From NCBI GenBank assembly GCA_029202665.1, contig CP119326.1, forward strand, positions 744,001-808,000: a DNA stretch of 64,000 nucleotides, written 5' to 3'. The notes beneath the pieces are model-generated. The model saw only the letters and a program-made list of their open reading frames with translations. It ran no database searches and was not told where the DNA came from. Position 1 is the stretch's first letter, and every line of letters starts with the position of its first letter. The translations under genes and the position numbers were made by a program. Positions 52,916-60,735 of the stretch are shown here, in pieces. Origin of the DNA: Candidatus Brevundimonas colombiensis (lineage in GTDB: Bacteria; Pseudomonadota; Alphaproteobacteria; Caulobacterales; Caulobacteraceae).

Positions 52916-53440
52916 ATGACGACCGAACCTGCCTTCGTCCCCGCCTACAACAGGGACCGCCTGACCGCCTGGCTGGCCGACAAGGGCGTGGCCCATACGA
53001 CCCACGACCACCCGGCCGTCTTCCGCGTCGAGGAGGGGCTGGACCTCAAGGCCGACCTGCCCGGCGCCCACACCAAGAACCTGTTCCTCAAGGACCATAA
53101 AGGCCGGCTGTGGCTGATCTCGGCCCGCCAGGACACGGTGATCGACCTGAAGCGGGCGGCGGGCGCCATGGGCTCGGGCCGCCTGTCGTTCGCAAACGAG
53201 ACCTTGCTGTGGGAAACGCTGGGCGTCCGCCCCGGCTCGGTCACGGCCCTGGGCCTGATCAACGATATCGACCGCCGCGTGACCTTCGTGCTGGACCGGC
53301 GCCTGTGGGACGCCGACATCGTCAACTTCCACCCCCTGACCAATACGGCGACGACGGCGCTGGATCAGACGGCGTTCCGGCGGGTGCTGATGCTGCTGGA
53401 GCTAGAGCCGGTGGTGGTGGATTTTGGGGCATTGGACTGA
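52916..53440 (+). CDS. ProX/YbaK-type aminoacyl-tRNA deacylase
   Basis: 174 residues. The YbaK/ProRS-editing fold is recognised from HTTHDHPAVFRVEE, GAHTKNLFLKDHKGRLWL (with the catalytic lysine in TKNLFLKD), and FHPLTNTATTAL near the C-terminus. It hydrolyses mischarged tRNA, typically Ala-tRNA(Pro). It is divergent from the DUF6065-like gene by 37 bases. Confidence 0.88.
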   Translation: MTTEPAFVPAYNRDRLTAWLADKGVAHTTHDHPAVFRVEEGLDLKADLPGAHTKNLFLKDHKGRLWLISARQDTVIDLKRAAGAMGSGRLSFANETLLWETLGVRPGSVTALGLINDIDRRVTFVLDRRLWDADIVNFHPLTNTATTALDQTAFRRVLMLLELEPVVVDFGALD

Positions 53441-53556
53441 TCGAAAGCGCTGTTGGCGCCGCCGCACCTGCACTTGCGATGTCAACCTTGAGCCGGGAAG
53501 CTCAAGACTTGGTTCGACCCGTTGCGGCCCTTTGACGGGCATGTGATTTCACTGCG

Positions 53557-53804
53557 ATGAAAGCATCATCACGCGTCGGCGCGCTCGACATCGCCGAAGC
53601 AATTCACGAACGCATCGGCTCCTATGTCGACATGAACTTATGCAGTTCCTTGCTGTCGAAGCCGACCGCATCCACTGTTGGTATATGACTAGCGGTGGAG
53701 AGGGGCTCACCTTCCACATCGAGCTTACCCGGAATGAAAGTGGCTGGAGCTTGGCGCTGACAGAGCATCCGCCGGGAACCGAGCAAAACCTCGAAGTTCC
53801 TTAA
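53557..53804 (+). pseudogene. Small gene apparently broken by a frameshift
   Basis: One frame from ATG 53557 reads MKASSRVGALDIAEAIHERIGSYVDMN and a second, overlapping frame from ATG 53640 reads MQFLAVEADRIHCWYMTSGG through HPPGTEQNLEVP to a stop at 53804. Joined with a one-base shift near 53635 they give a single plausible 80-residue protein. Alternatively only the 54-residue second frame is translated. Codon use is less GC-rich than in neighbours. No family recognised. Confidence 0.4.
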
Positions 53805-53897
53805 GGTCCGTTTTCTCCATGTCCGCTACTGGGTGGTCAGCCAACTTCGCAAATCGACCCGTTGCGGACATTGATCTCGCATCGCAATGTCCAGTCC

Positions 53898-54173
53898 ATG
53901 GCACTGGATGATCTCGAAGGCATCGTCGTCGCAAGCGGCACTTGGCTTTATGCTGGAGCCATCGCCAAACGCACCTTCGTGATCGCTCGAAACTACGATT
54001 TGAAATGGGCGACCTATCAAGCGGATGGGTTGCTTGAAGAAGGTGAACTTCCAGCAGCGCCGGGGCCAGATGGGTTCTACTATTACGTCTCAGGGACCGG
54101 GCCATTTCTCAACGTCGATGCCGCCAAGGATTGGACCGAGCAGGCATGGGGACCGGTTGTCTGGGACAAATAG
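53898..54173 (+). CDS. Small hypothetical protein with atypical composition
   Basis: 91 residues from ATG 53898 (MALDDLEGIVVASGTWLYAG...). It is acidic, aromatic-rich and soluble (KRTFVIARNYDLKWATY, DGFYYYVSGTGPF, WTEQAWGPVVWDK). Codons such as CTT, GCA, TTG and GGA are frequent, unlike the surrounding GC-biased genes, so recent acquisition is likely. The open frame continues upstream to 53805, just after the stop of the broken small gene. Size and composition resemble immunity or antitoxin proteins, but no motif supports that. Confidence 0.45.
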   Translation: MALDDLEGIVVASGTWLYAGAIAKRTFVIARNYDLKWATYQADGLLEEGELPAAPGPDGFYYYVSGTGPFLNVDAAKDWTEQAWGPVVWDK

Positions 54174-54427
54174 ATAGGTCTGCTTCCCCCCCTTGTCAGA
54201 AGCACCCAACGTCCGCTTGACGATCAGCGCCGCCGCCCCATCTCGTAACCGAAGGTCGATGCATCGGACGAGCGGTGGGGGGATTTCGCACTATTCAGAC
54301 GATTCAGACGGTGTTTTTCGCGACCACCGTCTGAAATCCCGGCGCGACCATATCGCCGCTTGATGCCGGGGCATCCCGACGCCATCTGAACCGTTGAACC
54401 TGACCGATCTCTGCGCGGACCTCGCCC
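54174..54427. promoter_or_regulatory. Upstream region of cnoX with repeated TTCAGACG elements
   Basis: No gene is visible. ATTCAGACG occurs twice in direct tandem (54293-54310), and an 11-base inverted repeat TTCAGACGGTG/CACCGTCTGAA spans 54303-54335. The cluster of one inverted and two direct copies, 93-135 bases before cnoX, looks like an operator or attenuator. Confidence 0.5.
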
Positions 54428-55333
54428 ATGACCCTGCTCGACCCGACCCTGACCCCCGACGCCGCCGGCGACCTGATCAAGGAGGGCACAGACGCCTCCT
54501 TCATGACCGATGTGATCGAGGCGTCAAAGCATCAGCCGGTCATCGTCGACTTCTGGGCCACCTGGTGCGGGCCGTGCCGGACGCTGGGCCCGGCGCTGGA
54601 GAAGGCCGTGCGCGCCGCCAAGGGGGCGGTGAAGATGGTCAAGATCGATGTGGACGCCAACCCGGCCTATGCGGGGCAACTTCGGGTGCAGTCGATCCCC
54701 ACGGTCTATGCCTTCGTCAACGGCCAGCCGGTGGACGGCTTCCAGGGCGCCATCCCCGACAGCCAGATCAAGGCCTTCATCGACAAGCTGACCGGCGGTC
54801 AGGGCGGGTCGACCGAAACCGCGCAACTGCTGGAGCTGGGCGAGGAATCGTTGGACCTGAACGATTTCGGCGGCGCGGCCCAGGCCTTCGCCCACGTCCT
54901 GTCGATCGAGCCGGAGAACGAAAAGGCCATCGCCGGTATGGCGCGGGTCTATCTGGCGGGCGGCGACCCCGAACAGGCGGCCCAGACCATCGCCATGGCC
55001 CCGCAGGATTCCAAGGAGCCGGCGGTGCAGAGCGTGCGCGCCCAGCTGGCCCTGGCGTCCAAGGCCCCCTCCGGCGCGACCGCCGAACTGGAGGCCAAGG
55101 TGGCGGCCCATCCCGACGACCATCAGGCGCGCTTCGATCTGGCCGAGGCGCAGAGCGCGGCCGGCGATTTCCAGGGCGCGGTCGATAATCTGCTGGCCAT
55201 CGTCAAGGCCGACCGCGAGTGGAACGAGCAGGCGGCGCGCAAACAGCTGCTGGTCATCTTCGAGGCGGCGGGCCTGACCTCCGACGTGTCAAAAGACGGC
55301 AGGCGCCGCCTGTCGTCCATCCTGTTTTCGTAG
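54428..55333 (+). CDS. cnoX: Chaperedoxin CnoX/YbbN-like thioredoxin-TPR protein
   Basis: 301 residues: a thioredoxin domain (about 15-125) with an intact WCGPC active site at FWATWCGPCRTLGPAL and cis-proline IPTVY, followed by a TPR-like helical domain. E. coli CnoX lacks the redox pair, while the Caulobacter protein is reported to be redox-active, so this is the latter kind. It binds chlorine-damaged clients and hands them to DnaK and GroEL. The LON-domain gene begins 50 bases later. Confidence 0.88.
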   Translation: MTLLDPTLTPDAAGDLIKEGTDASFMTDVIEASKHQPVIVDFWATWCGPCRTLGPALEKAVRAAKGAVKMVKIDVDANPAYAGQLRVQSIPTVYAFVNGQPVDGFQGAIPDSQIKAFIDKLTGGQGGSTETAQLLELGEESLDLNDFGGAAQAFAHVLSIEPENEKAIAGMARVYLAGGDPEQAAQTIAMAPQDSKEPAVQSVRAQLALASKAPSGATAELEAKVAAHPDDHQARFDLAEAQSAAGDFQGAVDNLLAIVKADREWNEQAARKQLLVIFEAAGLTSDVSKDGRRRLSSILFS

Positions 55334-55383
55334 TTGGAACAAGCGGGCCTCAAGTCGCGCGAAGCGCGTAGGCCTCAGGAGAA

Positions 55384-56043
55384 ATGATGCCCCAGGGCTA
55401 TGTTCGCGCGCTCGATCTGCCGCAGGTGATCCCGGTCTTTCCGCTGGGTGGAACCATCCTGCTGCCGCGCGGACAACTGCCGCTGAACATCTTCGAGCCG
55501 CGCTATCTGAACATGGTGGACGACGCGATGGCGGGGGATCGGATCATCGGCCTGGTCCAGCCCAACGGCGGCACGCCGGCCCTGCCCAGCCTGTCGGCGG
55601 TCGGGTGCGCCGGACGGATCACCAGCTTCGCCGAGACGTCCGACGGGCGGTATCTGATCACTTTGACCGGGGTGTCGCGGTTCCGCATCGCCGCCGAACT
55701 GCCGTCCAAGGCGCCCTATCGCCAGGTGCGCGCCGCGTTCGACGCCTATGAGGCCGATCTGACCTCGCCGCCCGAAGAACCGGATTTCGACCGCCACGCC
55801 TTCCTGGACGCCCTGCGCGCCTATATGGCCCACCGTCTGCTGGACATCGATTGGGAGACGGCCGAGACCGCGCCGATGGAGGCCCTGGTCAACAGTCTGT
55901 CGATGGCCCTGCCGTTCGAACCGGCCGAGAAACAGGCGCTGCTGGAGGCCGTGGCCCTGATGCCCCGGGCCGAGGCCCTGACCGCGCTGCTCCGCATCGA
56001 CGCCGCAGACGGCGGTGACGACGCCCCGCCGTCCATGCAATAA
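55384..56043 (+). CDS. LON substrate-binding-domain protein (peptidase S16 N-domain only)
   Basis: 219 residues. The whole protein is the Lon N-terminal domain: VIPVFPLGGTILLPRGQLPLNIFEPRYL, GRITSFAETSDGRYLITLTGVSRFRI. There is no AAA or protease domain. It is conserved beside thioredoxin-like and Trm112-like genes in alphaproteobacteria, which points to a role in protein quality control. Two ATGs in tandem start the gene. Confidence 0.88.
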   Translation: MMPQGYVRALDLPQVIPVFPLGGTILLPRGQLPLNIFEPRYLNMVDDAMAGDRIIGLVQPNGGTPALPSLSAVGCAGRITSFAETSDGRYLITLTGVSRFRIAAELPSKAPYRQVRAAFDAYEADLTSPPEEPDFDRHAFLDALRAYMAHRLLDIDWETAETAPMEALVNSLSMALPFEPAEKQALLEAVALMPRAEALTALLRIDAADGGDDAPPSMQ

Positions 56044-56069
56044 AGCGGCCACGCTTTCAGGAAAACGCC

Positions 56070-56264
56070 ATGAGTGACGCCTTCAATACGCCTGTCTCGG
56101 TCGATCCGCGCCTGCTCGAAGTGCTGGTCTGCCCGGTCACGCGGGGCAAGCTGACCTATGACCGCGACGCCAACGAACTGATCTCGGCGGGCGCCAAGCT
56201 GGCCTATCCGATCCGCGAGGGCGTGCCGATCATGCTGGCGGAAGAAGCGCGTCAGATCGACTAG
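56070..56264 (+). CDS. Trm112/UPF0434 family small protein
   Basis: 64 residues: DPRLLEVLVCPVTRGKLTYD and AYPIREGVPIMLAEEA are the UPF0434 signatures. Only one cysteine of the usual CPxC-type zinc knuckle is present. Homologs activate methyltransferases or are of unknown function. It follows the LON gene by 26 bases. Confidence 0.85.
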   Translation: MSDAFNTPVSVDPRLLEVLVCPVTRGKLTYDRDANELISAGAKLAYPIREGVPIMLAEEARQID

Positions 56265-56270
56265 ATATCT

Positions 56271-56407
56271 CACTCCGCTCATCCCCGCGAAAGCGGGGAC
56301 CCAGGGCTTTGGGCGAGCAGCGTATCCACTCCCCGTTCACTCTCGATCCAACGCACGGCCAAGCGACAGAACGGGGTCCACGCTTTCGCGGGGATGAGCG
56401 GGTGGAG
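56271..56407. repeat. Intergenic palindromic element, type 2
   Basis: Two inverted arms, each itself a CCCCGCG-AAA-GCGGGG-type hairpin (left at 56278-56300, right at 56372-56398), face each other over 137 bases. The sequence TCATCCCCGCGAAAGCGGGG is a common alphaproteobacterial repeat. It sits between the Trm112-like gene and gshB. No gene is present. Confidence 0.7.
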
Positions 56408-56469
56408 TTGCAGTAGAGCTTCGCCGTCCCCATTCCATTCGTGCCCGTCAATGCAAGAAAGCCTCGCCG

Positions 56470-57423
56470 ATGCTTAGAGTCGCCCTCCAGATGGACCCGA
56501 TCGAGGCCGTCGACATCGCCTCGGACACCAGTTTCCTGATGGCAGAGACGGCCCAGGCGCGCGGGCATCAGCAATGGGTCTATGACTTCCGCACCCTGGC
56601 GCTGGAAGACGGCCGTCTGTACTGTCGCGCCCGCCCGATCACCGTGCGGCGCGAGGCCGGAAACCACGTCGATTTCGGCGACTGGACGACGCTGGACCTG
56701 GCCCAGGACATCGACGTCATCCTGATGCGTCAGGACCCGCCGTTCGACATGGCCTATGTCACCGCCACCTATCTGTTGGAGACGGTCCATCCCCGGACGC
56801 TGGTGGTCAATGACCCGGCCCAGGTGCGCTCGGCGCCCGAAAAACTGCTGGTCACGGCCTTCCCCGGCCTGCAGCCGCCGACGCTGATTTCGGCCGACCC
56901 CGTCGCCCTGACCGCCTTTCACAAGAAGCATGGCGAGGTGGTGCTGAAGCCGCTGCACGGCAACGGCGGCTCGGGCGTGGTCAAGCTGCGCGCCGACGAC
57001 CCCAATCTGGACGCTCTGATCGAGATCCACGCCGCCGGCAGCCGCGATCCGCTGGTGATCCAGAAATTCATCCCCGCCGTGACCAAGGGTGACAAGCGCA
57101 TCCTGCTGATCGACGGCGAGCCGGTCGGCGCCATCAACCGCGTGCCTGCAGCGGGGGCCGTGCGCTCCAACCTGCACGTCGGCGGCACGGCCATGCCGGT
57201 CGAACTGACGCCGCGCGACCTGGAAATCTGCAAGGCGATCGGCCCGACCCTGAAGGAACGCGGCCTGATCTTCGTCGGCATCGATGTGATCGGCGACTAT
57301 CTGACCGAGATCAACGTCACCTCCCCCACCGGCGCCCAGCAGCTGAAAACCTTCACCGGCATCGACGCCACGGCCCTGATGTGGGACGTGATCGAGAAGA
57401 AGCACGCCGCACAGGTTGTGTGA
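56470..57423 (+). CDS. gshB: Glutathione synthetase
   Basis: Joins gamma-glutamylcysteine and glycine using ATP; 317 residues, the family's usual length. ATP-grasp motifs VVLKPLHGNGGSGVVKL, QKFIPAVTKGDKRILLIDGEP and FVGIDVIGDYLTEINVTSPTG are intact, as is the N-terminal QMDPIEAVDIASDTSF. It stands alone, separated from YifB by 61 bases. Confidence 0.96.
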   Translation: MLRVALQMDPIEAVDIASDTSFLMAETAQARGHQQWVYDFRTLALEDGRLYCRARPITVRREAGNHVDFGDWTTLDLAQDIDVILMRQDPPFDMAYVTATYLLETVHPRTLVVNDPAQVRSAPEKLLVTAFPGLQPPTLISADPVALTAFHKKHGEVVLKPLHGNGGSGVVKLRADDPNLDALIEIHAAGSRDPLVIQKFIPAVTKGDKRILLIDGEPVGAINRVPAAGAVRSNLHVGGTAMPVELTPRDLEICKAIGPTLKERGLIFVGIDVIGDYLTEINVTSPTGAQQLKTFTGIDATALMWDVIEKKHAAQVV

Positions 57424-57484
57424 ACACCACTTGAATTAGATTTCAGTTCATGTTTCGTTCTCCGCACTTAATGGGGGAACGAGC

Positions 57485-59104
57485 ATGGTCGCACGCGTCG
57501 TCACGGTTGCCTTCGACGGGGTGGAGGCCCGGCGCGTCGACGTCGAGGTCCAGCTGATCGGCGCCGACGGGCCGACCATCTTCAATATCGTGGGCCTGCC
57601 CGACAAGGCCGTGGCCGAAAGCAAGGAGCGGGTGCGCGGCGCCTTCGCCGGCATCGGCCTGGCCCTGCCCGCCAAGCGGATCATCGCCAATCTGGCGCCC
57701 GCCGACCTGCCCAAGGAGGGCAGCCATTTCGACCTGCCCATCGCCCTGGCCCTGATGGCGGCCATGGGGGTGATCGCGCCCGACGCCCTGGACGGCTGGG
57801 CGGCGATCGGCGAGCTGGGACTGGATGGCCAGATCGCGCGGGTCGGCGGCGCCCTGCCCGCCGCCGTAGCCGCCGACGCCATGGGTCTGGGCCTGATCTG
57901 TCCCGAGGCGACAGGGCCGGAAGCCGCCTGGGCCGGCGGGGCGCGCATCCTGGCGCCTCGATCCCTGATCGGCTTGGTCAACCATTTCAAGGGAACCCAG
58001 GTGTTGCGCGCGCCCGAGCCCGGCCCTCTGGCGGCCGGACGGGCCGTGCCGGACCTTCGCGAGGTCAAGGGCCAGGAAAGCGCCAAACGCGCGCTGGAGA
58101 TTGCGGCGGCGGGCGGTCACAACCTGCTGTTCATGGGTCCGCCCGGATCAGGCAAGTCCATGATGGCCCAACGCCTGCCGGGCCTATTGCCCCCACTGAC
58201 CTCGCAGGAACTGCTGGAGACCTCCATGATCTGGTCGGTCGCCGGTCTGATCGAGCGGGGCGCCCTGACCCGCGATCGGCCGTTCCGCAGTCCGCACCAT
58301 TCCGCCTCCATGGCCGCCCTGACCGGCGGCGGCCTGCGGGCCAAGCCGGGCGAGGCGTCGCTGGCGCACAACGGCGTGCTGTTCCTCGACGAGCTGCCGG
58401 AATATTCGGCCCAGGCGCTGGATTCGCTGCGCCAGCCGCTGGAGACGGGCGAGATCGTCGTGGCGCGGGCCAACGCCCATATCCGCTATCCCGCACGGTT
58501 CCAGCTGGTGGCGGCCATGAACCCGTGCCGTTGCGGCCTGGGCGGCGCAGGGCGCGGGGCTTGCGGCAAGGCCCCGCGTTGCCAGCGCGACTATCAGAAC
58601 CGCATCTCCGGCCCCATGTTCGACCGGATCGACCTGACGGTTGAGACCCCGCCGGTCACCGCCGCCGACATGGCCCTGCCGCCTCCCGCCGAAGGCACGG
58701 CCGAGGCGCGCGCCCGCGTCGCTGTCGCCCGCGCCATGCAGGAAGACCGGGCGCGCGCCGCCGGTCTGGATCCATCCCAGGGTCTGAACGCCCGCGCATC
58801 GGGCGATACGCTGGATCGCTTCGCCACGCCGGACGAGGCGGGTCGGATGCTGCTGATGCGGGCCGGCGAAGCGGGCGGCCTGACGGCGCGCGGCTGGACC
58901 CGCACCCTGCGGCTGGCGCGCACCATCGCCGATCTGGAAGGGGCTGGGGGCGTGCTGCGCCGCCACATCGCCGAAGCCCTGATCTATCGCCGCAACACCG
59001 TGGGCGCCGAAGCTGACTTTGGCCGTCGCGTCGCAGCCCGCGGCGATGCGACGTTCGGCCTGCGCGAACGCGGGATCGACCAGGCGGTCTTCACTCACGA
59101 CTGA
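57485..59104 (+). CDS. YifB/ComM-family Mg-chelatase-like AAA+ ATPase
   Basis: 539 residues: an N-terminal Lon-protease-like fold (about 1-165), then the AAA+ module with Walker A GPPGSGKSMM, Walker B GVLFLDELPEY and the sensor region RFQLVAAMNPCRCG, plus a C-terminal Mg-chelatase helical domain. Family members act as branch-migration helicases in natural transformation. The GTG/ATG start at 57485 follows GGGGGAACG. Confidence 0.92.
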   Translation: MVARVVTVAFDGVEARRVDVEVQLIGADGPTIFNIVGLPDKAVAESKERVRGAFAGIGLALPAKRIIANLAPADLPKEGSHFDLPIALALMAAMGVIAPDALDGWAAIGELGLDGQIARVGGALPAAVAADAMGLGLICPEATGPEAAWAGGARILAPRSLIGLVNHFKGTQVLRAPEPGPLAAGRAVPDLREVKGQESAKRALEIAAAGGHNLLFMGPPGSGKSMMAQRLPGLLPPLTSQELLETSMIWSVAGLIERGALTRDRPFRSPHHSASMAALTGGGLRAKPGEASLAHNGVLFLDELPEYSAQALDSLRQPLETGEIVVARANAHIRYPARFQLVAAMNPCRCGLGGAGRGACGKAPRCQRDYQNRISGPMFDRIDLTVETPPVTAADMALPPPAEGTAEARARVAVARAMQEDRARAAGLDPSQGLNARASGDTLDRFATPDEAGRMLLMRAGEAGGLTARGWTRTLRLARTIADLEGAGGVLRRHIAEALIYRRNTVGAEADFGRRVAARGDATFGLRERGIDQAVFTHD

Positions 59105-59177
59105 TCGATCTTGGCGCCGACCACGGGACGGATCCTTAACCCCCGGGCGTTTATCGTCGTCGGCGATGGAGACGGCG

Positions 59178-60698
59178 ATGGCGCGACGCGGGACGACCGA
59201 CAAGACCGAGGAGGCGACGACCCCGAACGCGCCGGCGCAGCAGTTCCTGCGATTGATGAGCCATGAGATGCGCACGCCGCTGAACGGCGTGCTGGGCATG
59301 ATCGGCCTGCTGGAGCGCACGACCCTGGACGGCGCCCAGCGCGCCTACGCCGAAAACGCCCGCCAGTCGGCCGAACACCTGCTGGGCCTGGTCAACGACC
59401 TTCTGGATTACGCCCGGCTTGAGGCCGGGGCGCTGGAGTTCGATCCGGCCCCCGTCGATCTGGAGGGATTGGTTCGGGGCGTCGCCGAACTGCTCAGCCC
59501 GCGCGCGCATGACAAGGGGCTGGAAATCGTCTGGTCCGTCGCCGCCGATGCGCCCGACATCCTGGCCGACGAGGGGCGGTTGCGCCAGGTGCTGTTCAAC
59601 CTGGCGGGCAATGCGGTCAAGTTCACCGAGACGGGCGACGTCCGCATCACGGTCGAGCGGATCGGCGGCGACGAGGTCCGGCCACGCCTGGCCTTTCTGG
59701 TGGACGACACGGGCCCCGGCGTGCCGCCGACGGCGCGCGCCCGCATCTTCGAAGAATTCGGCCACGCCGACGCCTCCGACGCCGTGCGTCACGATGGCGC
59801 CGGCCTGGGGCTGGCGGTCGTGCGCAAACTGGCCTTGGCCATGGGCGGCGCGGTCGCCGTCGAGGATCGCCCGGACGCCGCGTCCGGCGGGTCTCGTTTC
59901 CGCTTCGAGGCCGCTTTCGAGGCCGTGGGCTCCGCCCGCGACCGTCCATTGCAGGGGCGCGCGGTCGCCGTCCGCTCGCCCAATTCTTCCGTTCGTTCGG
60001 CGGCTCAGGCCCAGATCGAGGCGTCCGGCGGCGCGGTTCGCGACGATGCGCCGGTGATCCTGTTCGACCACGCCCCGAAGAAACCGGGCGAAACCCTGCC
60101 GCTGCCCCAAGGCGCCCACGTCATCGTCATGCTGAAACCCGCAGAGCGCGACTTGATCGCCGCCTACCGGGCGGCCGGGGCCCACGCCTATCTGATCAAG
60201 CCGCTGCGCCGGACCTCTCTGATCGAACGCGTCCTGGCCGCGGCGGGCGATGCGCCTCAGGATCCAGGCCGGTCGAAGCCGGTCGACGACGACCGCGTCG
60301 TCCCGGCGCGATTCGCCGGGGTCCGCGTGCTGTTGGCCGAAGACAATCCGGTCGGCGCCCTGCTCGCCCGCACCCTGCTGCGCCGCGAAGGGTGCGTGGT
60401 CGAGACGGCCGCGACCGGAGACGAGGCCGTCGCCGCCGTCAATCGCACCCGCTATGACTTGGTGTTCATGGACATGCGGATGCCCGGGATGGACGGCCCC
60501 GCCGCCGCCCGCGCCATCCGCGCGACGGGCGACCGGACGCCCATCCTGGCCCTGACCGCCAACGCCTTCGCCGAGGACCGTCGCCTGTGTCTGGACGCCG
60601 GCATGGACGACCATATCGTCAAGCCGCTGGACGCCGAGGCCCTGCGCGCCGCCCTGGCCCGCTGGACGAAGCGCGACATCCGCGCCAAGGTCGGCTGA
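59178..60698 (+). CDS. shkA: Hybrid histidine kinase, ShkA ortholog
   Basis: 506 residues from ATG 59178 (GGAG six bases upstream; ATG 59166 is alternative). Soluble: HisKA with SHEMRTPLNG (His29), ATPase with NLAGNAVKF and GAGLGLAVV, a degenerate receiver (about 255-355), then a true receiver with phosphoacceptor Asp432. Residues Arg324, Tyr338, Ile340 and Pro342 and an Asp-Asp-Arg in the interdomain linker (371-373) coincide with the c-di-GMP site and DDR motif reported for Caulobacter ShkA. It should therefore start the ShkA-ShpA-TacA relay for stalk development in response to c-di-GMP. Confidence 0.86.
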   Translation: MARRGTTDKTEEATTPNAPAQQFLRLMSHEMRTPLNGVLGMIGLLERTTLDGAQRAYAENARQSAEHLLGLVNDLLDYARLEAGALEFDPAPVDLEGLVRGVAELLSPRAHDKGLEIVWSVAADAPDILADEGRLRQVLFNLAGNAVKFTETGDVRITVERIGGDEVRPRLAFLVDDTGPGVPPTARARIFEEFGHADASDAVRHDGAGLGLAVVRKLALAMGGAVAVEDRPDAASGGSRFRFEAAFEAVGSARDRPLQGRAVAVRSPNSSVRSAAQAQIEASGGAVRDDAPVILFDHAPKKPGETLPLPQGAHVIVMLKPAERDLIAAYRAAGAHAYLIKPLRRTSLIERVLAAAGDAPQDPGRSKPVDDDRVVPARFAGVRVLLAEDNPVGALLARTLLRREGCVVETAATGDEAVAAVNRTRYDLVFMDMRMPGMDGPAAARAIRATGDRTPILALTANAFAEDRRLCLDAGMDDHIVKPLDAEALRAALARWTKRDIRAKVG

Positions 60699-60735
60699 AT
60701 CAGGCGCCGCGTTCCGGCCGCCGCCGGAGCCGCCC

